Shown here one piece after another: positions 32,315-43,029 of a stretch of DNA of 64,000 nucleotides. The notes under the pieces are model-generated. The model saw only the letters and a list, made by a program, of their open reading frames with translations, searched no databases and had not been told where the DNA came from. A program made the position numbers and the translations under genes. The DNA comes from Aurelia coerulea (taxonomy: Eukaryota > Cnidaria > Scyphozoa > Semaeostomeae > Ulmaridae), in assembly GCA_039566865.1 (NCBI GenBank), contig CM076957.1, positions 13,959,896 to 14,023,895 on the forward strand, written 5' to 3'. Position 1 is the stretch's first letter, and every line of letters begins with the position of its first letter.

Positions 32315-34726
32315 ATGGAAAACCAAATAAAATGCGATGAATGTGACGAAACCGATGCAACCACGATGTGCTATGATTGTGAATTAATTTATTGCGAACA
32401 GTGCTTCTTAAAGATTCACAAAAAGGTATGAAGTCTTATTTTTTTAAAGCAAGGGAATTTTGTTATAGCGCATACATAGGAGGTCTCAACCCTCAAGGTG
32501 GTTCATCTGTCTGGGTATCAAAAACTCTTATATAAGGAACCCTCCCGGAACCCTTCAAAAGAAACTCAACTCTCAGATCGCCAAACACTGAGAAATTCCT
32601 GTACTGGAAAACATTATTCAGGCAATCAAATTTTTTTTCTCGAGGCTCTCGTCAAATTGGCACAATCTGCTTGCTCGGGGATGTCCACGAAGATTGATAC
32701 TGTTTGGAGCTGGTTAGGAACTCGTAAGAAACTATGAGTACCCGGTCTTGCTCAAAATCTTGATTTTGATAAAAGATATGTGCATCGACTAGATTTTTAA
32801 TACTAATAATTATGTTCGTTACCTGCCCCCTCCTAAAATTTCCAAACAATGTTTTTCGAAACCTTTCTAATGTTTAGACATTTCTCGAGTACCTTCCGAG
32901 TAATGTGATACAGAAACCGAGTGAAAATACAAAAGCAAAACTATGCTAAGGATTTGCTTTATTAAAATACACGTATGTTTCCTGTATCTTGAGTAACGTC
33001 TAAACATTGAAAAAGCTTAGAAAACCTTATTTTGAAATGTTCACCAGAATACAGGTAGTGAAAATGAAGATCGCTATGGAACCTCTTACTCAAAATCTGA
33101 TCATTTTAAGAAACTCACGGTGCTGGCCAAAATTCTTTGTTTCTTATAAAAAATACGTGTATTTAGTTTCTTGACTAATATTTTCCAGCACTGGAGTTTC
33201 TTAATTTTTTGGCGATCTGAGAGTTGAGCAGCATGGGAAGGCGAATCTTCTTTACAACTCTCGCTGAACTATTGAGCAACTAGAAGCACACAATTTTCGT
33301 TTCAGCTTGAAAACAAAACATTTCTATCCAGCAATTTATGATCAGTAAACTTCATTCTTTTCTTTAGGGAAGACTACAGTTCCATGTGCGATCGTCAAAA
33401 ATGTGTGACTCGTGTGAAGAAAGATTAGCAAAATTTTCCTGCATTGATTGTGATCTAGGTAAGTCAGATAAGTCACCAGGATTCCATCTCAAAATTGTCA
33501 AAATATTCAGGAAAATCTTTGACCGTACGAATGACACTGCCAATGTACTGTATGTATAATTTGATGGGCTGCACCAGTACTGTGGATCTGCGAATGAAAG
33601 ATGTTGCTGCTCCATGCAAAGCCAAGCCACTCCGTTTATTTTACTTTGACTGCGAAGGTCAAGAGAAGTTTTTCACCCTTCTCTATTTGTTGATTTATTT
33701 CTTTGCTCCGATGTTTTTCCTTTTACGGCAATTTTTATTTAAAAACTAGTCAAATCTGAATTTTTTCTTTTAAATAGGAACTTCAGACAAAATTTGCATT
33801 TGTAATAAGATCTCATCTTTTCTTCTTGATGTGTAGATTATTGCCTCAGTTGTCGTGATTCAGTGCATCGCAAAGGAAAACTCAAGGCGCATGAAATATC
33901 AGCAATGACGAACAAAACAGCAACATCACCAGCGAAATTGCCAGCACAGTCTACTGTTAATAATCCTTCATCTACCTCTTCCATGGAAATTTCACTGCCC
34001 AGTGCAGAAATTTCAGATGATTTTGAGGGAAAGCCAAAACATCTAAAAGATATCGACCAGGATCAGATTAATTACGGTGAGAGGAAAAGTCTCCCAGAGG
34101 AGCAATCAAGTGCACCCATTGCAATTGACAACGCAGAGGTTGGGGAATCTGACGGTGAAATTGATAGCAGGAGCTCTCATATTGAGTACCAGCATGCAGA
34201 GAGAATACTCAACGAAGCAGTTGTGAAGGGGAAGCTCAATCGAGAGCACTACAATATTATCACAAACGAGAGAAAGGAAGCAATGGTGCATTGTCTGCCT
34301 TGCAAGCAGAATATTGCACTAGGAAAGGCGTACAAGGCTCTTTCAAATGTTTTTGCCCATACCAGAAGACCGCACCATCAACGATCAGTCAGCAAGTTGA
34401 ACGACTCTGCACTGAGAAAAAGGGCGCATGGTGAAGAAGTTCCACACATTGATGCAAAGAAGCAAAGATTAGAGGCAGCTGTATTGAAAATGGAAAAGGT
34501 TTATGAGAAAGTGAAGAATGAATATGGCATCAATACGTTCCATTTGATGAAGCAAAATGAGACGATAATGTGCAGTTATTGCATGTCTCGTTTTAATATT
34601 TTCCCTGCGCGGGGAGATTTATTCCATAACATCAAGTGTCATGTCGATTCTTTTGAGCACAAGAAGAAGGTAGCTGAGGCTAAGCCACAAAGAATCATTT
34701 CATCTTTTTTTAAGAAGGGATCTTGA
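32315..34726 (+). CDS. Tandem B-box / zinc-finger protein with PIP-box-like C-terminus
   Basis: Three exons: 32315-32425, 33368-33458 and 33837-34726, with introns GTATGA..TTTAG and GTAAGT..GTGTAG. Phases 0 and 1 join without a break, giving 363 residues. The start ATG has the context GACATGG. Residues ~7-36 form a B-box-like Cys/His cluster (CDECDETDATTMCYDCELIY…), and ~49-86 a second (CDSCEERL…CIDCDLDYC). After a Ser/Thr- and acid-rich linker, CxxC at 220/223 with His near 242-248, and CxxC at 313/316 with His at 331-342, look like zinc fingers. QRIISSFF at 352-359 fits the PCNA-binding consensus Q-x-x-h-x-x-F-F. It ends at TGA followed by CTAG, and the frame stays open into the transposase-like ORF. 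The function is unknown. DNA or chromatin binding is inferred. Confidence 0.75.
32500..33240. repeat. Inverted repeat within intron 1 of the B-box gene
   Basis: CAACTCTCAGATCGCCAAA with GTACTGGAAAACATTATTCA near 32566-32625 recurs inverted at about 33170-33226. Weaker pairing continues inward, so a MITE-like foldback of ~0.7 kb sits in the intron. A related half-copy lies upstream at 31740-32090. Confidence 0.55.
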
Positions 34727-34730
34727 CTAG
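34724..34730 (+). promoter_or_regulatory. TGA-CTAG stop, candidate readthrough signal
   Basis: The B-box ORF stops at TGA (34724-34726), followed by CTAG. UGA-CUAG is the best documented efficient readthrough context in metazoan genes. Downstream the same frame is open for 18 codons (Cys- and Tyr-rich) up to the first ATG at 34781, and then for 1043 more. Whether the ribosome actually reads through is inference. Confidence 0.55.
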
Positions 34731-34780
34731 ATGAACAGGGAGAATGTGGCAAACTTTGTTATGGTTATTACAAGAAAACC

Positions 34781-37700
34781 ATGAAATATGGAAATCAGAA
34801 TTATGATATCAACTTTCTTTACAATGAAGAACCTGCATGCAACAGTAAACAAGAGGCACTTTGGTGCATTGAAAAACAGAGAATCATACCTAGCAGTGTG
34901 AGTAAAGAAAGTCAACTGGGAACAATTAGGAGTCCTTCATGTTTTCAAGTAACTTATGATAAAAGTTATATTTGTTTCGAGTGTCGAAAGCTTCCATGTG
35001 TGCCTAGTCTAAGGCTGAGAGTTTTACGAAAGGCCAAGTGCAAAATTAGGAAAGTTAATCGTGTAAACAATAGTCGCCTATCGAACAGAGAAAGGCTGTC
35101 CAAACTAGATGCATATCGAAAGGCTATGTGTAAACAGAGAATGAAAGTTGCAAGAGCAACAAAAAAATTCCTACGTTTAAAAGGAAAATTAGCAACATAC
35201 TCCGATTTAATGGCAGAGCAGGGTCTTCGTGGTGATACTGCAGCAATGTCAAACAGCCTTAGAATGGCACACACAAAAGGACAGGCAGAAGGAAGAGGGA
35301 AGACTGCCATATTTGTGAAGAACATTATCACAAATATGCAGAAGAAACCGAAAGGAAAGCGATATTCAAAATTCACGAAGTCGATGTACGAAGTAGCTAG
35401 GATCTGGGGAGGTTGGCGCATGGTGAAGTTTTTCAGTGAAAACTTAGACGGACCTGGAGAAGGAACAATTAAGAGAATCTGCCGAGCAACAACCAAGAAA
35501 GGCATCGAAGGGGGATTTCAAACATCTCATTTAAAGGATACGAAAGAAATGTATAAAAATTTAATGAGCCAACACAAAGTTGATGCAGTTCTTGTCGAGC
35601 AAGCTGAAGATGAAACATCGATAATAAAATTGTTGCAGTTCATGCAAAAGCAAGATAGGATCGTGGGCTCCTGTGGAAAGAAGGGTGTTGGCCACAAATG
35701 CAATCCCAGCTACCACCTCGTGGTTGGAGATACGTCAGATGCTTACAAGAAAATTGAAGACTTTTTTGAGGAAAGTGTGGTGTCACACATGGCTAGGGTA
35801 ATAATGCTCAACCCACTTCATGTGAATCTTCCTCCTTTTGTCATTTATTTGGCACCTACTTGTAACATATTTAACCACGACGATGTAAAAGATCAATGGA
35901 GGCAGGTCCAAACAATTTACAACGAACATCTACTAGAAATATTTAAGGCACCTCTCGTAGCTAAGGCATCTGATGGAGATTCTCGGCGGCGGAAGGCCAT
36001 GGAAATGTCAGCCAAGTCAAATGATGGAGAAAGATTCACAATTGGAAGTCAAAATTTTACGCTGAGTGGACGGATTGAGCGAGATGCACATGGAGTTATT
36101 TGCTCCTTGAACATTATGAATCAAGACTATATTCACAATGGAAAGAAATTAACGTATCCGCTAGATCATGCAACACGACGTCTTTGCCTTGGCGGGCACA
36201 CAGCTCATATAAGCCACTTGGAACTCGTACATGAAAGATTTTCCTCTCATGAACATGGTCTAAGAATTGAAGATATCAAGAGAACAGACAGACAGAATTG
36301 GGGATCAGCACAGAGGCTTTTCTTCCCTCGTGTACGTGAGTGTCTAAAGAAAATAGAGAATGGTGAATCAGGGCGCAAAGAAGACGTAAAAGGAACGACA
36401 GTGTACCTTGACCTGTGTCATATGTATGTTGAGATATTTTGTTCCTTCAAATTAGGGTTGTTGGAAAGAGTCCATAACGCATCCACAGTGACAAATTTTT
36501 TAAGGATTTGGCGCAGGTGGATTTTTAAGCAGAAAGAATTAAATCTGAAGAATAATTTCTTAACTCTTCAGTGCTATAAAGATATATGCCTTTCGTGCCA
36601 TGCTGCTGTCCTTCTCATAAAAGCAGGAAGAGAATTTACTCCTACACAGGCTGTACCTTTGGCAAAATCGGGCAGCGATTGCTGCGAGGATTTTTTCTCA
36701 CAGAATGGATCCTGGGTAATGAATAAGCACAATTACACATTTGGAGACATGCTAACAATGTTGCCACAGATGAACAGAATAAATGAACTAAGGGCTGATC
36801 CTGATGGCCCTAGCATTCCAAAGGGTCATAAAAAGCAGGTCAACATATGGGAAAAAGGAAATGAAATTCAAGTAAATGGTCCAGACCTTACTGACTATCC
36901 TGATGATAAATCAATTGTGTCTGCATGGGAGAAGGGTTTAGAGACAGCCCAAAACATGTGTAAAGATTTAGGCATGTCCCCAAGACAGCAAACAGAGGAG
37001 GATGAAAATCTTTGGTTTACACAACCTCATGTTTTTAGCGACAAAGAGGACAGAATCATCACTGAAGAAATGATCGATGAAGAGGTAACTGATAAAACAG
37101 AACCATCCATGAATGCACAAGATTTAGACATGGCAAATGCTATTCGCCACGAAATGGAAGAAGATCTCCACGACCAATCTGATGAAATTGCTGACCATAA
37201 GTACTCCCCAACTATTCAAGTACCTGGAAAGAGTTTCTCCATACATAAATCGACTTTGGTATCAATGCTGAATAGTAATGACGGAGAGAAATTGTCGAAG
37301 GATAGGCTAAGAAGAGTGCAAGCGAGTAAATCATTTGGAAAAACACAGGTTGATCAACCTAGCGATATAGTGAACGCCAATCATAGAAAAGTTATAGGAC
37401 TTTATTCAGACATAGCAGTACTCGAAACTTCGAATAAAAAGTACCTCCATGTTTTTGGCCGGGTACAGAGGCTAATAAAAGTAAACAAACGGGGAAAAAC
37501 GGAGTACAAGAGGCCAGTGGACCTTGATGAACATTCCAAGGAAAACATTCAAGTGCATGTTGTTGTGTATGAACAGGAGGAAATGCAATGGTGCTACTGT
37601 CCAGGGAGAACAAAGGTCGTTCACATATCAAATGTAATAATGGGTGTTGAACTAAATGTAAAAGAAAATGACAAATATGAAGCAAATGAGAATGATCTCA

Positions 37701-37912
37701 AAGATCTACAAAAATACATAAATAGTAAAAATGAGAAACGAATTAAGCGAAAGCACAACAATTTAGAGACCAGGCAGCAAACAGTGGAAACCAATAATGA
37801 GATCGAGCAAGGAAGCGACGGCAGGGTAGTCGTAGTTGCAGAGCCAGATGTCAACTTATCAGGGAGTAGGAGATCATCACGTAGCAGGAGATGCGTAGTT
37901 TTTGACACTTAG
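34781..37912 (+). CDS. P-superfamily-like DDE transposase protein
   Basis: An intact 1043-codon ORF on the same strand and frame as the B-box gene. Residues ~54-73 hold a Cys cluster (SYICFECRKLPC), and ~98-200 are basic and helical. RYSKFTKSMYEVARIWGG at ~194-211 resembles the helix-turn-helix of P/THAP9-type transposases. Candidate catalytic acids by position are D277/E278 (AEDETSI), the D398/D400 region (KASDGDSRRR) and E636 (GSDCCEDFFSQNG). Between them a long helical segment includes RTDRQNWGSAQRLF, like the region after the insertion domain of P transposases. The C-terminal third has an acidic stretch and ends in SRRSSRSRR. The family call is by pattern only and could be wrong. It may be an active element or a domesticated host gene. 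No terminal repeats were found around it. An initiation at 34781 is possible, but fusion by readthrough is attractive. Confidence 0.6.
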   Translation: MKYGNQNYDINFLYNEEPACNSKQEALWCIEKQRIIPSSVSKESQLGTIRSPSCFQVTYDKSYICFECRKLPCVPSLRLRVLRKAKCKIRKVNRVNNSRLSNRERLSKLDAYRKAMCKQRMKVARATKKFLRLKGKLATYSDLMAEQGLRGDTAAMSNSLRMAHTKGQAEGRGKTAIFVKNIITNMQKKPKGKRYSKFTKSMYEVARIWGGWRMVKFFSENLDGPGEGTIKRICRATTKKGIEGGFQTSHLKDTKEMYKNLMSQHKVDAVLVEQAEDETSIIKLLQFMQKQDRIVGSCGKKGVGHKCNPSYHLVVGDTSDAYKKIEDFFEESVVSHMARVIMLNPLHVNLPPFVIYLAPTCNIFNHDDVKDQWRQVQTIYNEHLLEIFKAPLVAKASDGDSRRRKAMEMSAKSNDGERFTIGSQNFTLSGRIERDAHGVICSLNIMNQDYIHNGKKLTYPLDHATRRLCLGGHTAHISHLELVHERFSSHEHGLRIEDIKRTDRQNWGSAQRLFFPRVRECLKKIENGESGRKEDVKGTTVYLDLCHMYVEIFCSFKLGLLERVHNASTVTNFLRIWRRWIFKQKELNLKNNFLTLQCYKDICLSCHAAVLLIKAGREFTPTQAVPLAKSGSDCCEDFFSQNGSWVMNKHNYTFGDMLTMLPQMNRINELRADPDGPSIPKGHKKQVNIWEKGNEIQVNGPDLTDYPDDKSIVSAWEKGLETAQNMCKDLGMSPRQQTEEDENLWFTQPHVFSDKEDRIITEEMIDEEVTDKTEPSMNAQDLDMANAIRHEMEEDLHDQSDEIADHKYSPTIQVPGKSFSIHKSTLVSMLNSNDGEKLSKDRLRRVQASKSFGKTQVDQPSDIVNANHRKVIGLYSDIAVLETSNKKYLHVFGRVQRLIKVNKRGKTEYKRPVDLDEHSKENIQVHVVVYEQEEMQWCYCPGRTKVVHISNVIMGVELNVKENDKYEANENDLKDLQKYINSKNEKRIKRKHNNLETRQQTVETNNEIEQGSDGRVVVVAEPDVNLSGSRRSSRSRRCVVFDT

Positions 37913-38438
37913 TTCGTCGTAATAGTTGTCGTATCCCTTGTCCTCTACAAATGGTTCCAATGATTTGATGGCTCACGGTAAACTCAAGTCCAATTGGCTG
38001 ATTACAAAAGACTAAATTGTGAATCTAAGTTACATTTTTCGTCGAATGTGATCATTATTTATGAAAAGTCCACCTTACCCTTCAAAATTTGCTTTCTTAA
38101 TAACTTATCAACCATTTGGCTCATCAAATTTATACTTAAAACTGTTTTATGGAAGAGACCAGAGAGTTTCCTAATTTGCTTTTTAACTGTACCGCACGTA
38201 ATTCTGTGAGCGTATTTGTCAATATTGGGCAAAAACTATTGATACTCTGATGTACGGTTCCCAGCTCACAAGATTTGCGATTTATGTATGATGAGCGTGC
38301 CACTCAGGTGCCAGAACAAGGGATCAACGGCGTTCTTTTCGTTCATGGACAGTTAGATATTTTTGCATATTGTTTTGTTGTGAGATGAACTTGTTTAAAG
38401 CCCTCAAAGATAAATATGAAAACACGTTTGTGAGATTC

Positions 38439-38444
38439 AATAAA
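38439..38444 (+). terminator. Candidate poly(A) signal
   Basis: AATAAA, about 530 bp after the transposase stop, followed by a (TA)n run. It is the first good AATAAA I noted on this strand after the gene. Confidence 0.35.
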
Positions 38445-38499
38445 TATATATATATATTTACATATATATAACTCTTTCTCCATGACTCAATATCACGCC

Positions 38500-38815
38500 A
38501 GTAATATCAACAATGTTAGTAAGGGGCTGATCAGCGATTAGGGTACCTAAAATTGACAAAAAACCAATGCGACGCGGGAAAGGGTATGTTCTCAAGAAAA
38601 TTTTCCGCGATTAGGGTATGTATTTTGTCAAAGTAGGTCAGCGTTTAGGGTCCATATGTTATACCTTTGTACGCGCATGATACTATAGGAAAGTATAGGA
38701 GTGGCCCCCCCCCCCCGGGCCTGAAATTCATCTTTGTTAATTTGCAAGATGCAAAAACTGGGTGAAATTGCTGCAACAAAAAGGACAGAGGTAACAACGC
38801 GTTATCTATTATTGT
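38500..38815. repeat. Dispersed repeat related to 28.9-29.1 kb
   Basis: It shares GACGCGGGAAAGGGTA, TACGCGCATGATA and GCAAAAACTGGGTG-type strings with the repeat at 28894-29100, in a different order, and holds a C-run at 38706. Confidence 0.5.
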
Positions 38816-39022
38816 ATGTGAAAACTTTAAAGTGGCTAGAAACTAAGAGGAAGAATGCAGTGTTGCCTGAGAGAATGTCCATAATTTGGTGGTGAGCAAT
38901 TATGTCCTCAAAACTTGGCTTTTTCTAAGTTGTGTAGCATGGACTTCGGTCAAGACCGGGTTGGTTTATTTTTGTTCTCAGGACAAAAAAGGTGGGGTCA
39001 CAAAATTTACCGTACTTGACCG

Positions 39023-39488
39023 CCCATGGGTCCCGGGGGGGGGGGGGGGGGGGGGGGGGGGGTACTGATATGTTTTTCAGTACGGGGACGTGCCGCCGAA
39101 CAAGGTATCATTTTCAGGATTCCTATTCCGGGACAGGGTATCACTTTTGTATGGTCGGCTCCATGACAGGGTCCATATTTTGTATAATTGACTACGTATC
39201 GTCGTTGTAAGCCATTTGCACTCCGCAAATATGATTTAAATCGTTTGGGTGGCAACATTTCCGCTTTTTCTGATAGATTTCTATCAAATGTCTATCAAAT
39301 TCCCAGGGCAGGCTACAATTTTGTATGAAGAATCCCAAGGATAGGAGATTGTTTTTAAAGTATTACTCCGGGACAGGGTATCATTTTCGGGAATTTTACT
39401 CCGGGACAGGGTGCCTTTTCAGATTTTCCAGCGGCACGTCCCCGTATTTTTGTAAATCAAGTACCCCCCCCCCCTCCGGGCCATGGGT
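39023..39488. mobile_element. MITE with poly-G/poly-C edges
   Basis: The left end CCCATGGGTCCCGGG leads into a run of about 28 G and then GGTACTGATATG. The right end, inverted, reads CCCATGGCCCGGAGGGGGG and GGTACTTGATTT. Both continue to TACGGGGACGTGCCGC. Inside, CCGGGACAGGGTATCA recurs three times. No coding capacity. The homopolymer length is probably unstable and may be mis-assembled. Confidence 0.7.
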
Positions 39489-39499
39489 AAACATCTAGG

Positions 39500-40600
39500 A
39501 ACCAATGGAATTCCGACTGACTGTCTGGCCTTAACTGTCTGGTAACTGTCCTGTCGAAGCCACAATGGAACAAGGGAAACATCTCATGAAATGTGAAGGA
39601 GCACCCACGAAGGACAAGTGAATGAGCGAACAATCTAACAATCTGATGAAAGATGAACGTCTTTTCGTCTGCACCTTTGTATCGCATAATCAATTTATTA
39701 AAAAGCATTTTATCGTTTATTGTTACGATATTTTACTCCAAGAAAATCACAACAGATGATAACTCAGACGACAGCAGACATCTCGAAATAAAGATTGGAG
39801 ATGGCAGCAGTGCACACCAAGCCTCTGCTCACTTAGGCCCTCATGTAAGTGATTTTAACGTATTCATTCACCACTCACTGCTATTCACTGCAGCCAAGAC
39901 AAATGACAGTAACAAATTTAATGTTGGAGGTCAAAATTGGAACAGACATGAATGACAAATGTATACAATATATAGGACTATACTATAATAGCCTATATTA
40001 TAGGATTAAAGAATCTTGTACGGAGAAGAATTTCTCACTGGTATGGATGGGCACTGGTATGTCTGTCTCCAAAATCAGATTCACATTCCCATTCACATTC
40101 CAAAATAGAGTAGACCTGGTCTAGGCCCAAAAAATTTTCGCAAGAGGAGAAGGTTTTTCTCGTATGGGTTTAATACTTGGACAGTATGTTTACGCCAAAT
40201 ATCTTTAGCGTGTAATGATGACCAGCAGAACAGGTCTTTGCATGGAAAAGAGCTAATTTAAATTTCCAGATCAAAATTTGTCAATATCGAGCAAGGCTTG
40301 GCTGGCTTGATTTTGAAGGTTCTGAAATGATTCCCAAATTCGACAAATATGGTAAATAAGTTCATTTCATTTATATTATTTATACAGGGTAAGTATTCAA
40401 TGTATAATACAAAAATTGATTTACAAAATGCCCTGTTAAAAGAAAGAAAAAAGCAACTTACAATATCAAGAAAAAAACTAATAAAGCGGTATCGCCCTGG
40501 TCCGTCCACTCTTTAGAAAACGAAGATTTTCTGCGAGTTCAAAGAAGTTTTGGAGAGGAACTCACCTTGAATAGGCTTCTCAACTCATGCTATAAACCTC
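39500..40600. other. No supported gene
   Basis: A 100-codon frame at 39653-39955 has no recognisable domain and no splice evidence. Nothing else stands out. Confidence 0.35.
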
Positions 40601-40619
40601 ACAGTGAGATCTGTATCAT

Positions 40620-41812
40620 CCGTTTCCTTTTTGCAATACTGGAAGCACACTAAGGTTTGGTGTTCCTCAAGGATCCGTCCTTGGTCCTCTATTTTTCAAT
40701 ATCTATATCAATGATCTTCTGTTATCGATACACGAAACAGATATATGTAACTATGCGGATGATACAACCATCTATACATGCGATATGCGTCTCGAAAATG
40801 TAATCTCTAGGCTAGAAAATGATTCCAAAATCATAATCGAGTGGTTTGGAAACAATTACATGAAGCTAAACGAAGACAAATGCCATTTATGATATTTGGT
40901 GAAAGAACAAATCAAGAGGTCAACATAAATATAGGCAGCTGTGCCGTTACTAATTCAAAGGAGGAGAAGCTGTTAGGAGTTTTAATTGACGCAAATCTTA
41001 GCTTTGAAAAGCACATAAGTAATATTTGTCAAAAGGCTGGTAACAAACTCTTTGCTCTGTCACGGATGTCGGCATATCTAGGTACTGATAAATTGAGACT
41101 TTTAATGAGAGCATTTGTGACTAGCCAATTAATACTGTCTGTTGGTTTGGATGTTTCATAGCAGAAAGATGAATAACAAAATCAATAGGCTGCACGAGAG
41201 AGCCCCGAGGATAGCATATAAAGACTATAGTTCTAGTTTCGCAACTTTGCTGGAAAAAGATAGATCTGTAACAGTACATGAGAAAAATATGCAGTTGCTA
41301 ATGACTGAAATATTCAAAACAATAAATAGTCTAAACCCCCCATTTATGAATGAGATCTTTCTTCAAAGAAGTTCTGCCTATAATTTGAGAAATATTAATA
41401 CATTCATGGTTCCAAAGGTAAATACTGTTAATCATGGTACTGAAACGGTCCAATATAGAGGGCAGAGCGTATTTGGCAGTCCGTTCCACAGGAAATCAAA
41501 GATGCAAATTCTGTGCAACAATTCAAGAATAAAATAAAATTTTGGAAAAAGATGTAGATTGTGACTGCAGACTTTGCAAACGATACATACCAGGGCTCGG
41601 CTTTTTATAGTTTCATACATCTTGCTTGTAGATTTTATATATAGATTTTATGAATTTTGTAATTTTATTGACTATTTACTTGTATATATTTTGTATCATT
41701 GTATTTACTGGTATCATTGTAATTAATTTGTTGGCTTGAATTAGCATTCCTTTTTATATTCAGCTATGTAAGTTGCCAACTTTAAATAAAATGATAATAA
41801 TAATAATAATAC
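40620..41812 (+). pseudogene. LINE-E: 5'-truncated RT fragment
   Basis: It starts in the RT palm with GVPQGSVLGPLFFNIYINDL, then NYADDTTIYTCD (catalytic Asp pair), WFGNNYMKLNEDKCH, EEKLLGVLIDANLSFEKH and the C-terminal LNPPFMNEIF / YNLRN tail, ending with CKRYIPGLGF. Frameshifts near 40890 and 41140 split the frame, and a deletion affects the WQSLP-type block. The 3' end is a (TAA)n run at 41788-41812. It is the same family as LINE-C. Confidence 0.85.
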
Positions 41813-42104
41813 ACAAATACGAACATGTCTTGAATGCCTAAATTAGGCCGTAGCGCCCTGGTCAGACCGCGGCAGACTTGATTGTTGTAGCACATCAAAA
41901 ACTTGTCAAGCCATTCACCAGTTCACAACAGTATTATTTCATTTCCCAGAAGACCGGAAAGTTACAAAACAAATTCTAATTTTATTGAAAATTATTTCAA
42001 AATATTGTTGATTTCAATACCGCTTTTAACTCTCTTATCCTTGACCTCATTCACCTCTAAACTGTTTAGTTTAGTAGACTGAGTCTAAAGCACATATGCA
42101 AACC

Positions 42105-43018
42105 TTGCAAACCTTGATTTTCCCAAACTTCAACATTTTGTGAAGCCATTCCTAAAAGGGCTTTTGCAAACTCGTGCAGGGGGGCCGGTAAACTCTTTTT
42201 AAAAATATCAGCTTTTTCAGTAAATTTCAGTATAATGGAATGAGGGAATAACAGGTTGAAATAAGCCTTCACGTGGTCACCTACTGATCTATAAGATGTG
42301 TTTTGGTTGATTTACAACAAATTACAAAACAATTCTACAAAAGATAAGTTGGCTTAACAATCTTACATCTCCTCCGCAGAGGCCTTTCTTTGAATGTTCT
42401 GGCAGTATAATACCAGTCATCTACATCCTCATCCAAACCACAACAACAATCCTCTGTACTGTCAAACGTCTAGCTACATCCCTGTTCATCGATTGTCTAA
42501 AAATCAAGCTAAAAAAAGTGGAGAAATATTAAATAAATGCAGATGCTGCATTATAAGTACAGTGTGTCAATGCTTCATCTTCATTCATTGCATGGAACAG
42601 TGTTGGACTTTGTGGCTTTCTCTTCAGCACTGTGTCTCCTACTTTTGCCACAACTGGTGCAGATGTTAGTAGCATCCTAACAAATATATCATTATTTGTT
42701 GTATGACTGGTATTATACTGCCAGAACATTCAAAGAAAGGCCTCTGCGGAGGAGATGTAAGATTGTTAAGCCAACTTATCTTTTGTAGAATTGTTTTGTA
42801 ATTTGTTGTAAATCAACCAAAACACATCTTATAGATCAGTAGGTGACCACGTGAAGGCTTATTTCAACCTGTTATTCCCTCATTCCATTATATTGAAATT
42901 TACTGAAAAAGCTGATATTTTTAAAAAGAGTTTACCGGCCCCCCTGCACGAGTTTGCAAAAGCCCTTTTAGGAGTGGCTTCACAAAATGTTGGAGTTTGG
43001 GAAAATCAAGGTTTGCAA
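42105..43018. repeat. Foldback with 316-bp arms
   Basis: 42105-42420 recurs inverted as 42703-43018 with very high similarity. The outer ends are TTGCAAACCTTGATTTTCCC. The arms contain CTCCTCCGCAGAGGCCTTT, a GC motif also present at the inner ends of the foldback at 24590. The loop of 282 bp has partial self-complementarity. No protein. The mirrored short frames that start MFWQYNTSH on each strand only reflect the symmetry. Confidence 0.9.
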
Positions 43019-43029
43019 GATGCAATATG

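Noticed and set aside
39653..39955. 100-codon frame
   Set aside because: No recognisable domain, no splice sites, surrounded by repeats.
42394..42729. Opposed short frames starting MFWQYNTSH
   Set aside because: Again a by-product of the inverted-repeat arms.
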